From assembly GCA_002479415.1 (NCBI GenBank), contig DLMZ01000003.1, forward strand, positions 422 through 28,932: a DNA stretch of 28,511 nt, read 5' to 3'. This document shows positions 14,138 through 21,616 of the stretch, one piece after another. A program made the position numbers and the translations under genes. The DNA is from Firmicutes bacterium UBA7523. GTDB lineage: Bacteria; Bacillota; Dethiobacteria; Dethiobacterales; Dethiobacteraceae. A model generated the notes under the pieces. It ran no database searches. It was not told the origin of the DNA and worked only from the letters and a program-made list of their open reading frames with translations. Each line of letters starts with the position of its first letter. The stretch's first letter is position 1.

Positions 14138-15418
14138 TTATTCCTCCACATGAGTTAATCCCTTGATTATCAGAAGCTCCTGCATAGAAACCGGAATCAG
14201 GCCTTTTTCTTTGAGGCCGGTGATTATTTGGGGCAAAGCCTGTACGGTATTATATCGATGGCCACCTTCTGCGGAAATAATATTTCCGCTGTCATGGAAA
14301 AGAAGAATGTCGCCGCCGGTAACTCGGGATAGAATTCTGGCAGTGATATCACGCTTGCTGATTTCACGCCAATCCTGGGAACTGATAGTCCACAGGCAGA
14401 GGGTGTAATTGCGTTCTCTAGCAATATCACGTACAGTGTTACTGTAAACGCCGCGGGGCGGACGAAAAAGTACGGGCGTGATCCCGGTAACCGATTGGAT
14501 AATTTCTTCGCAGAGAATTATCTCTTCCATTACTTTATCCGGATGAAGCGGTACCAGGCTCCGGTGAGAATAAGTGTGGTTGCCTATGTCGTGACCATCT
14601 ATCACGACACGGCGGGCGATGTCCGGGTACATCTCCACGTGACGGCCTACCATAAAGAAGGTAGCCTTTACATTGTGTTCAGCAAGTATATCCAAAATGG
14701 CCGGCGTATATTCCAGACTGGGGCCGTCGTCAAAGGTAATGGCAACATAAGGAAGGCTTGGGTTTCCGTGACGAATCAAGTCCATTTGAGTGCCAAAGCC
14801 GCGATAAACATAGCGGCTAAAAAAACCTGCAGTAATCATGGATGTAAAAATAAAGAGTAATGCAAATTGACGAAAGCGGCGCTTTCTATTGCATTCTTCT
14901 CCGATTAAGTGATAGCTTACCAGCAGTGCTGAAATAATGCCGAAAATTATATATAAGTCGAAGCGCTTAACTTGCCAGAATATAATAGGCATGGAAAGTG
15001 TGGTAACTATATAACTGGCGTACTTGTTTGCAAAGGTTAAGTACAGCGTTATCCAGATAATAATTAGATAAGGCAATACCGATGGAGCAAATATTAAGAT
15101 AATGCCAAACAAAACACCGATTCCCGTTCCACCGCGGAATTTGGCAAGAAAAGACCAGTAATGGCCAATAAGAACAGCAATGCCTGCCAAGGCCATAGCT
15201 ATTGGTGTACCAATGAATAATCGTGCCAATAAGACTGCGGATACTCCTTTTATAGTATTTGCAAAAAACGCTGTATAGTTGTGTTTTAAACCGGGGATTT
15301 CCCAAACTAAAAAGCTTAGTTCATCATCTCTTAATCTTTTTAGATAAATCTCCGAAGGGAGAGAACCTAACAGGTAAGCGACCAGCATGACAAAAAGAAA
15401 AGTGTCCCTGGCAATCAA
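14138..15418 (-). CDS. PlsY-like membrane domain fused to a NodB polysaccharide deacetylase
   Basis: A 426-aa fusion. The TTG at 15418 follows CAGGGGG by 7 nt and aligns with PlsY starts; an ATG at 15490 would add 24 residues and lie before the Shine-Dalgarno. Residues about 10-180 resemble PlsY (YLLGSLPSEIYLKR, IAVLIGHYWSFLAKFRGG), with several membrane segments. The catalytic loops are degraded: there is no GSGNxGxxN motif, GGTG replaces GGKG/GGRG, and the third motif is absent. After a further membrane segment, residues about 222-420 form a NodB domain with all key motifs: TFDDGPS (228-234), GNHTYSH, RPPRGVYS, LWTISSQDW and LLFHDSG. The deacetylase probably acts outside the membrane on peptidoglycan or another N-acetylated glycan. 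The PlsY-like part may bind lipid rather than catalyse. Confidence 0.88.
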   Translation of the reverse strand: MIARDTFLFVMLVAYLLGSLPSEIYLKRLRDDELSFLVWEIPGLKHNYTAFFANTIKGVSAVLLARLFIGTPIAMALAGIAVLIGHYWSFLAKFRGGTGIGVLFGIILIFAPSVLPYLIIIWITLYLTFANKYASYIVTTLSMPIIFWQVKRFDLYIIFGIISALLVSYHLIGEECNRKRRFRQFALLFIFTSMITAGFFSRYVYRGFGTQMDLIRHGNPSLPYVAITFDDGPSLEYTPAILDILAEHNVKATFFMVGRHVEMYPDIARRVVIDGHDIGNHTYSHRSLVPLHPDKVMEEIILCEEIIQSVTGITPVLFRPPRGVYSNTVRDIARERNYTLCLWTISSQDWREISKRDITARILSRVTGGDILLFHDSGNIISAEGGHRYNTVQALPQIITGLKEKGLIPVSMQELLIIKGLTHVEE

Positions 15419-15488
15419 TAGTATTCCCCCTGAAATTTTGTGCTTATTAAAATTATAACTTAAATTAATCGACATGAATAGGGGAAAC

Positions 15489-15514
15489 AAAAAGACGCTC
15501 CGTGAAGCGTCTTT
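15489..15514 (-). terminator. Terminator of spoIVA
   Basis: AAAGACGCT (15491-15499) pairs with AGCGTCTTT (15506-15514). On the minus strand it is followed by T residues, just past the spoIVA stop. Confidence 0.8.
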
Positions 15515-15520
15515 AGTAGT

Positions 15521-16999
15521 TTAAAGGATGATGGCGATAAGACCGCCGCTGCCATCATTAATGATTTTTTCCAATGTTTCTTGGAGTTTTTCCTGAGCAG
15601 TGGGCGGCATATTCCCCAGTTTATTAGCTATACCGTCTTTTACAAGTGAATGCAGGGATTTGCCGAAAATATCCGATTGCCACATCTTTTCCGGGCTTTC
15701 CTCGAATTCATTCATGATGTAGCTGATTAGCTCTTCACTCTGCTTTTCTGTACCCACTATTGGAGCGAATTCAGACTTAACATCTACCCTTATGATGTGA
15801 AGAGACGGTGCTGAAGCACGAAGACGTACTCCAAATCGTCCTCCCTGGCGGACAATTTCCGGCTCTTCAAGAGACATTTCCTCCAGGAGAGGCGGAACAA
15901 CACCATAACCTATTTCCTTTACTTGCTCCAAGGCGCCGGCAATTTTATCATATTCACGTTTGGCAGCGACGCTGTCTTTAAGAATCATTAAAAGGTCGGC
16001 CTGGTCTTCAATTTCCACACCGCAGATTTCAGTAAGAATCTTTTCATAGAGCGATTCCGGTGCTTTAATCTCAATAACTGCCTTTCCTGAACCTAAATCC
16101 ATTTCCTTAAGTACAATGTTTTCCACGATATCCTGAATGCTTAATGTTTCTACCATACCATCTACGTCACGAAGCCGGTTAATTTCTGCCACACTTTCTC
16201 TGATAATCTGTGAATAGTCTTCACGCAGCCAATGGTCGGCATCAAGTACTTCCACCCAGCTAGGCAGATTAATATTAACTTCACGCACAGGAAACTCGTA
16301 AAGAACTTCCTGAAAGATAACATTAATATCTTCTTCCATTAATTGAAGCGCATTAAAGGGAATAATGGGAACATTATATCTTTCTCCCAACTCTTCTTTT
16401 AAAGCTAGTGCTTCCTGTGAGTAGGGACGAATAGAATTTAAGAGAATCACAAAAGGTTTACCCAATTCTTTTAGTTCGGCAACTACTCTTTCCTCCGCTT
16501 CCAAATAGTCTTGGCGGGGGATGTCTGTAATAGTGCCGTCTGTGGTAACGACAATGCCAATAGTAGAATGATCAGTGATGACTTTCCTTGTTCCTACTTC
16601 CGCTGCTTCTTCAAAAGGAATATCATAGTCAAACCAAGGGGTAGTAACCATCCTTGGACCGCCATCATCGTCGTATCCTACCGCTCCGTTTACAGTATAG
16701 CCGACACAATCCACAAAACGAACCCGCATTGCTATGTTTTCCCGTACTTTTATTTCAATGGCCTCGTCGGGAATAAATTTCGGCTCAGTCGTCATGATGG
16801 TACGGCCCGCACTGCTTTGAGGCAGTTCGTCACGGGCTCGCTCCTGATTCAGGGCATCGGGAATATTGGGAATAACCAATAGTTCCATGAATTTTTTTAT
16901 AAAAGTTGACTTACCTGTGCGTACCGGTCCGACTACTCCAAGATATATATCGCCGCCGGTTCTCTCAACAATATGCTGTATCAGGTCAAATTTCACCAA
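15521..16999 (-). CDS. spoIVA: Stage IV sporulation protein A, coat morphogenetic ATPase
   Basis: A 492-aa protein, the full length for SpoIVA. It assembles as an ATP-driven polymer on the outer forespore membrane and forms the basement layer of the spore coat. The Walker A GPVRTGKS is at residues 24-31 (Lys 30), and the flanking ERTGGDIYLG and STFIKKFMELLV match the family almost exactly. GTPase-like features such as FVDCVGYTVNGAVGY and ILLNS follow. The middle and C-terminal regions end in GSGGLIAIIL, the conserved amphipathic tail. The TTG at 16999 gives the same N-terminal spacing as Bacillus SpoIVA; a GTG is the next codon. It is transcribed alone between terminators, downstream of gpsA. 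Confidence 0.97.
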   Translation of the reverse strand: MVKFDLIQHIVERTGGDIYLGVVGPVRTGKSTFIKKFMELLVIPNIPDALNQERARDELPQSSAGRTIMTTEPKFIPDEAIEIKVRENIAMRVRFVDCVGYTVNGAVGYDDDGGPRMVTTPWFDYDIPFEEAAEVGTRKVITDHSTIGIVVTTDGTITDIPRQDYLEAEERVVAELKELGKPFVILLNSIRPYSQEALALKEELGERYNVPIIPFNALQLMEEDINVIFQEVLYEFPVREVNINLPSWVEVLDADHWLREDYSQIIRESVAEINRLRDVDGMVETLSIQDIVENIVLKEMDLGSGKAVIEIKAPESLYEKILTEICGVEIEDQADLLMILKDSVAAKREYDKIAGALEQVKEIGYGVVPPLLEEMSLEEPEIVRQGGRFGVRLRASAPSLHIIRVDVKSEFAPIVGTEKQSEELISYIMNEFEESPEKMWQSDIFGKSLHSLVKDGIANKLGNMPPTAQEKLQETLEKIINDGSGGLIAIIL

Positions 17000-17134
17000 A
17001 AACTCTCCCTCCTTTATTTACGTAATGTTTTCAATGCAATAAAGAATCTATCCCTCCCCTTCTAAACTTTTAGATAGTGACAAAGTTGTTATCACAACCA
17101 TACTAACGAGTTGCGGACAGGTTTTAACAATACA

Positions 17135-17162
17135 TGTATATGTGTGGCAACCGTGATTATTA
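17135..17162 (-). promoter_or_regulatory. Possible sigma-E promoter of spoIVA
   Basis: On the minus strand, TAATAAT (17162-17156), 13 nt, then CATATACA (17142-17135) resembles the sigma-E pattern of a CATA-type -10. The match is partial, and another CATTACGT element lies nearer the gene, so this is tentative. Confidence 0.25.
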
Positions 17163-17186
17163 CTTTAAAGCAAGGGAAATAATGTG

Positions 17187-17215
17187 AAAAAAAATAAGCA
17201 CTCCTGCGAGTGCTT
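17187..17215 (-). terminator. Terminator of the DUF512-der-plsY-gpsA operon
   Basis: AAGCACTC pairs with GAGTGCTT around a 4-nt loop and is followed, on the minus strand, by ATTTTTTTT. Confidence 0.88.
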
Positions 17216-17234
17216 GTCCTGTTTCAATGTAATA

Positions 17235-18260
17235 TTACCAGCTATCTCTTGTATTAAATACAATTTCCTCGGTCTCATGTTTTGGCCCGCGACGCATTAA
17301 ATCTTCCACAGCAGACCGGGGATTCTTATTGTTGAATAAAATATTGTGGGTTTCTTCAGTAATTGGCATTTCAATTCCATGCTCTTTAGACAATTCATGG
17401 GCAATACGAGTAGTTCTAACCCCTTCCACTACCATCTTCATACCTGCAACAATATCATCAAGCTTTCCACCTTCACCCAAGGCTACACCAAGGCTTCGGT
17501 TACGGCTATGTTTTGATGTGCAAGTTACGACTAAATCACCGATGCCTGACAATCCGGCAAACGTCAGCGGCTCAGCTCCCATCTTAATCCCCAAACGGGC
17601 AATCTCTGTCAAACCACGCGTCATTAAGGCAGCTTTTGTATTATCACCAAAGCCAAGGCCGTCTGATATACCGGCTGCCAAAGCAATGACATTTTTTAAT
17701 GCTCCGCCCAGTTCAACACCAATTATATCAGGATTGATATAAACACGGAAGTTTCGAGTCATAAATATATCCTGTACTGCTTCGGCAGTTTGGCGGTTAT
17801 GGGCAGAAATCACTGTGGCCGAAGGGATACGCCGACCTACTTCTTCTGCATGATTCGGACCTGAAAGAACAGCAATCCGGGCGTCAGGCGCTTCCTCTGC
17901 CAGAACGGTGGACATCCTTTGCAGTGTATCCGGTTCCAAGCCTTTGGCACAGCTAATCAGGCATGCTCCATTTTTTAGGTAAGGAGCAAGCAATTGTGTG
18001 GTGGCACGGACAAAATGGGACGGAATAACTAAAACAACGCCGTCTTTATACCGGACAGCTTCTTCTAAGTCAGACGTTAAAGTCACATTGTCCGGCAGAA
18101 TGACCCCGGGCAAATAATCCGGGTTACTTCGATTGTCACTAATGGTACGGCAAAGTTCTTCACGCCGGGCCCAAAGAGTCACACCGTCGCAATTTTCAGC
18201 TAATACAACCGAAAGCGCTGTTCCCCAACTCCCCGCTCCAATTACGGCAATACGCTTCAT
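17235..18260 (-). CDS. gpsA: NAD(P)H-dependent glycerol-3-phosphate dehydrogenase
   Basis: A 341-aa enzyme that reduces dihydroxyacetone phosphate to sn-glycerol 3-phosphate for phospholipid synthesis. The Rossmann motif GAGSWGTALS is at residues 8-17. SCAKGLEPDT, VLSGPNHAEEV, the catalytic-lysine segment ELGGALKNVIALAAGISDGL, and GLSGIGDLVVTCTSKHSRNR are all present. The ATG overlaps the plsY stop by one base (TAATG), so the supplier and the consumer of glycerol 3-phosphate are translationally coupled. It is the last gene of its operon, and its terminator follows directly. Confidence 0.97.
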   Translation of the reverse strand: MKRIAVIGAGSWGTALSVVLAENCDGVTLWARREELCRTISDNRSNPDYLPGVILPDNVTLTSDLEEAVRYKDGVVLVIPSHFVRATTQLLAPYLKNGACLISCAKGLEPDTLQRMSTVLAEEAPDARIAVLSGPNHAEEVGRRIPSATVISAHNRQTAEAVQDIFMTRNFRVYINPDIIGVELGGALKNVIALAAGISDGLGFGDNTKAALMTRGLTEIARLGIKMGAEPLTFAGLSGIGDLVVTCTSKHSRNRSLGVALGEGGKLDDIVAGMKMVVEGVRTTRIAHELSKEHGIEMPITEETHNILFNNKNPRSAVEDLMRRGPKHETEEIVFNTRDSW

Positions 18261-18877
18261 TAATTATCCACCTTTTTCTCCTCTGTATCAACCTTGCTTC
18301 CGAACCTATTTTCTGTACCGTTTAGAAGCCTCACAATATTTGCTCGATGGCGCCATACGGCCAAAATACTTATAACAAGGCCAAAAGCCTGATACTCAAT
18401 AGGTTGATTTAAAACAATCATCAAGACAGGTATTAGTATGCTCCCGATAATTGACCCCAGTGAAACAAAGCGGGTTACAGCAATAACTGCTACGCCGGTA
18501 AGTCCGGCAATTAGTATAACTGCTGGAGCCAGTCCGGCTATAACACCGATGCTGGTTGCAATCCCCCTACCGCCGCGAAAGTCATAAAAAACTGGCCAGT
18601 TATGGCCGACCACTACAGCTATGCCAGCAAGCATCACTATCAGGGGAACCCCTGTAAATGTATGGGCGAGATAGACGGCAAGCCATCCTTTTCCTGCATC
18701 AAGTAGCAAGACAAGAATTGCCGGTCCTGTCCCCAATGTACGCAGTATATTGGTGCTTCCTGTATTTCCGCTACCGAAATTGCGGATATCTATGCCGCGT
18801 AAGTAGCGACCGGCTAGGTACCCAAAAGAAATAGACCCAAGCAAATAGCTAAAAAACAAGATAAGGAAGTTGTTCAT
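18260..18877 (-). CDS. plsY: Glycerol-3-phosphate acyltransferase PlsY
   Basis: A 205-aa integral membrane enzyme that uses acyl-phosphate to acylate glycerol 3-phosphate at position 1, the first step of phosphatidic acid synthesis. All three conserved loops are intact: GSGNTGSTNILRTLG (about residues 36-50), GHNWPVFYDFRGGRGIATS, and HRANIVRLLNGTE near the C-terminus. Five or more hydrophobic helices are visible. The ATG overlaps the end of der by 4 nt. It is the reference against which the PlsY-like domain at 14138-15418 is seen to be degenerate. Confidence 0.96.
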   Translation of the reverse strand: MNNFLILFFSYLLGSISFGYLAGRYLRGIDIRNFGSGNTGSTNILRTLGTGPAILVLLLDAGKGWLAVYLAHTFTGVPLIVMLAGIAVVVGHNWPVFYDFRGGRGIATSIGVIAGLAPAVILIAGLTGVAVIAVTRFVSLGSIIGSILIPVLMIVLNQPIEYQAFGLVISILAVWRHRANIVRLLNGTENRFGSKVDTEEKKVDN

Positions 18878-20196
18878 ACGCCCTCCTTTTTACGCTTTCG
18901 CACCAGCAAACGCAAAGGTGTGCCCTCAAAGCCGTAGGTGCTCCGCAATTTGTTCTCAATAAAACGCATATATGAAAAATGAGCAAGCTCCGGCTCGTTT
19001 ACAAAAACAGCAAACGTAGGCGGTTTAACTTTTACCTGTGTTAAATAATATATTTTTAACTGCTTGCCTTTTTTTGTAGGCGGAGCTGTAACAGCCATGG
19101 CATCTTCTAAAAGCTCATTGAGTTTAGAAGTACTAATTCGCAGTGCATGCTGGTCAGCCACATAGTTAATTAACTCAAAAACACGCTCAACTCGTTGTCC
19201 TGTTAAAGCAGAAATAAAGAGAATGGGAGCATAGCTAAGATAGGCCAACTCGGTACGGATTTGTTCACGATACGCATCCATAGTTTTTCCGTCTTTTTCT
19301 ACCTTGTCCCATTTGTTGACGACCAGAATCAAAGCTCTGCCGGCTTCATGGGCAATTCCTGCTATTCGCTTATCCTGCTCGGTAACTCCTTCAGATGCAT
19401 CAAGCACCATAAGCACTACATCGGCGCTTTCTGCTGCACGGATAGAGCGCAAAACAGAATAATATTCTATGGCTTCATCCACCCTGTTTTTGCGGCGAAT
19501 ACCTGCAGTATCCACAAACAGATAATGACGCCCGTCCCTTTCTACCTCCAAATCTACTGCATCGCGAGTAGTTCCAGGAATATCACTGACAATGACACGC
19601 TCCGTTCCGGCTAAACGATTAGTTAGTGAAGATTTTCCCACATTGGGGCGACCGATTACAGCAACACGTAATATATCTTCATCTTCTTCGGGAATATTTC
19701 CCTCAGGAAGCAGCTTCACCACCTCATCCAGAAGGTCCCCCGTTCCCAATGCATGAGCACCTGAAGTAAGCGTGGGCTCTCCCAGACCTAGTTGATAAAA
19801 TTCCGCAGCTTCGCCGCCTGCAGCGCCTGCTTCAGACTTATTGGCCGCAAGCACCACAGGTTTATCTGTTCTACGCAAAAGCTCCGCCACTTCGTAATCT
19901 AAAGCAACGGGACCGCTGCGCACATCCACCAAAAATATTATAACATGAGCCTCATCAATGGCGAGTTGTACCTGATGGTAAATTTCCTTAGATATTTGAT
20001 CACCATCAAATGTAAGACCGCCCGTATCTATTAACCAAAAATCTCGGTCTGTCCATTCTACGCGGCCATAAATGCGGTCGCGAGTTACTCCCGGAGTACC
20101 CTCTTCTATAGCCACTCGCCTTTGAATCAAACGATTAAACATGGTGGATTTTCCCACATTAGGACGGCCCACAATTGCAACAACAGGATGGGACAC
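18874..20196 (-). CDS. der: Ribosome assembly GTPase Der (EngA)
   Basis: A 440-aa protein with two tandem GTPase domains and a C-terminal KH-like domain, required for 50S subunit maturation. The first G domain has GRPNVGKST, the DTGG switch and an NKSE motif. The second has GRPNVGKSS, DTAGIRRKN and NKWD. The KH-like region includes KQLKIYYLTQVKVKPPTF and ends in LVRKRKKEG. The length is normal. It starts 4 nt after the DUF512 stop and overlaps plsY by 4 nt. Confidence 0.97.
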   Translation of the reverse strand: MSHPVVAIVGRPNVGKSTMFNRLIQRRVAIEEGTPGVTRDRIYGRVEWTDRDFWLIDTGGLTFDGDQISKEIYHQVQLAIDEAHVIIFLVDVRSGPVALDYEVAELLRRTDKPVVLAANKSEAGAAGGEAAEFYQLGLGEPTLTSGAHALGTGDLLDEVVKLLPEGNIPEEDEDILRVAVIGRPNVGKSSLTNRLAGTERVIVSDIPGTTRDAVDLEVERDGRHYLFVDTAGIRRKNRVDEAIEYYSVLRSIRAAESADVVLMVLDASEGVTEQDKRIAGIAHEAGRALILVVNKWDKVEKDGKTMDAYREQIRTELAYLSYAPILFISALTGQRVERVFELINYVADQHALRISTSKLNELLEDAMAVTAPPTKKGKQLKIYYLTQVKVKPPTFAVFVNEPELAHFSYMRFIENKLRSTYGFEGTPLRLLVRKRKKEGV

Positions 20197-20200
20197 GAGG

Positions 20201-21514
20201 TCACCTCATTTCTGCGAATAAAAACTGTACTAAAGAATCTAAGCTGTCCACAACGTGGACTTCTGTTCCAAGCGTTTGAGCCAAATCATCAATTGTATAT
20301 CCGTCAAGAAAAAGCTCTTTTCTTTCTTTTAGCATAACTGCAGGCAGAATAAGCGGACCAACAAAATCATCGCAAGAAAGAGCATCGGTCAAATCATGGT
20401 ATGTAAGCAACCCTGACACTGTAACATGTCCACCGAAGAACAGGTTTGGAACAGCTTTTAGCCTTACGTTAAGCCCATTGATTTCGTTTAACCTTGAAAC
20501 AATCGGCTCAAGATATCCGGCTGCGGAAACCCCTGTTGCCACAGTTACTGTTTGTTCCTTTGTTAGCGCGGCAGGCAGCTTTTTTCGCAGCTTATCCCAC
20601 TCATTGTAGAGCAAGCGTACCATACCTACACCGTTTTCTAATTGAAGATAATCCTCATATTCTACATCTTTAGGCACGTCGCTGCCTGCCAACGTATAAA
20701 ACTCATCGGATGCAAAAACAAAACGGGTTTTGGCCTCGGACAAACAGCGTTCCTGTTTGGCACTAATCTGCTTCAAAACTGACCGGGCACTTTCATCATT
20801 AAATGACGAGAGTGAGTAAAGCCCGTCCCTGTGTCCTGTAAGCCCCACAGGAACAACAGCAACGCTGCGAACAGCAGGATACAAGTCAAACAAATCCTCC
20901 AGAGTCTGTTCTAATTCTTGTCCGTCATTTAGTCCTGGGCATAGAACAATTTGAGTGTGAAACTCTATGCCTGCGTGGGCCAGCCTTTTTAACAACGGCA
21001 GAACTTCGCCGGCTTGCCGGTTGCCAAGCATACAACGGCGAAGTTCCGGATTAGTAGTGTGAACAGATACATATAGCGGACTAAGGTGCAGTTGCATAAT
21101 GCGCTGCAAATTAGCTTCACTAATATTTGTCATCGTTATATAGCTGCCTGAGAGAAAAGAAAGGCGGTAATCGTCATCCTTAATTTTCAATGTTTCACGT
21201 AAACCCGCAGGAAGCTGATCCACAAAACAAAAAACGCAGCGATTTTGACAAGGGCGGATACCGTCTAACGTAGGGGAATTAAAAATTATGCCTAATGATT
21301 CATCATAATCTTTTTCTATTTCGTATTCGACCAATTCTCCGTTCGTGTGTTGAACTGCTAAAAGCAGCTCTTCGTCACTCTCAGTTAGTCGCCAATCCAA
21401 AATATCACCAGGTTCTTCCCCGTTTACCGCAACAATCCTGTCACCGGGACGAATGCCAAGTTCCATGGCGATGGAACCATCTTCAATCCTATCCACCACT
21501 TTATCTTGCCCCAA
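20201..21514 (-). CDS. DUF512 family radical SAM protein with PDZ-like N-terminus
   Basis: A 437-aa protein. A PDZ-like N-terminal segment (residues about 1-65: GSIAMELGIRPGDRIVAVNG) is followed by a radical SAM core with the 4Fe-4S motif CQNRCVFC (CX3CX2C) in RPCQNRCVFCFVDQLPAG, then LSPLYVSVHTTNP and the C-terminal DUF512 domain (GGHVTVSGLLTYHDL). Its reaction is unknown. I prefer the TTG at 21514, 6 nt after GTAGGTG, which gives the family-like start M-G-Q-D-K; a GTG at 21523 is in frame. The gene often sits immediately upstream of der in Clostridia, as here. It heads the operon and has a strong promoter. Confidence 0.9.
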   Translation of the reverse strand: MGQDKVVDRIEDGSIAMELGIRPGDRIVAVNGEEPGDILDWRLTESDEELLLAVQHTNGELVEYEIEKDYDESLGIIFNSPTLDGIRPCQNRCVFCFVDQLPAGLRETLKIKDDDYRLSFLSGSYITMTNISEANLQRIMQLHLSPLYVSVHTTNPELRRCMLGNRQAGEVLPLLKRLAHAGIEFHTQIVLCPGLNDGQELEQTLEDLFDLYPAVRSVAVVPVGLTGHRDGLYSLSSFNDESARSVLKQISAKQERCLSEAKTRFVFASDEFYTLAGSDVPKDVEYEDYLQLENGVGMVRLLYNEWDKLRKKLPAALTKEQTVTVATGVSAAGYLEPIVSRLNEINGLNVRLKAVPNLFFGGHVTVSGLLTYHDLTDALSCDDFVGPLILPAVMLKERKELFLDGYTIDDLAQTLGTEVHVVDSLDSLVQFLFAEMR

Positions 21515-21546
21515 TAGGCACACCTACTTCAACTTATACTTTTATT

Positions 21547-21575
21547 ATTATCCTATATGCTGATATCGGTGTCAA
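21547..21575 (-). promoter_or_regulatory. Sigma-A promoter of the DUF512-der-plsY-gpsA operon
   Basis: On the minus strand, a perfect TTGACA (21575-21570) is followed by 17 nt and GATAAT (21552-21547). It gives these genes expression independent of cadCA upstream. Confidence 0.75.
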
Positions 21576-21616
21576 GATAACCTGGGTGAAATGGTTAAGT
21601 CCGGCTTTCTATTGTT

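Noticed and set aside
14967..15305. A 112-aa open frame on the same strand within the PlsY-deacetylase gene
   Set aside because: It is a different frame of a convincing coding region and has no Shine-Dalgarno or recognisable motif.
17131..17142. ACATGTATATGT as a regulatory palindrome upstream of spoIVA
   Set aside because: Short AT-rich near-palindrome with no second copy; it overlaps the tentative promoter and cannot be assigned.
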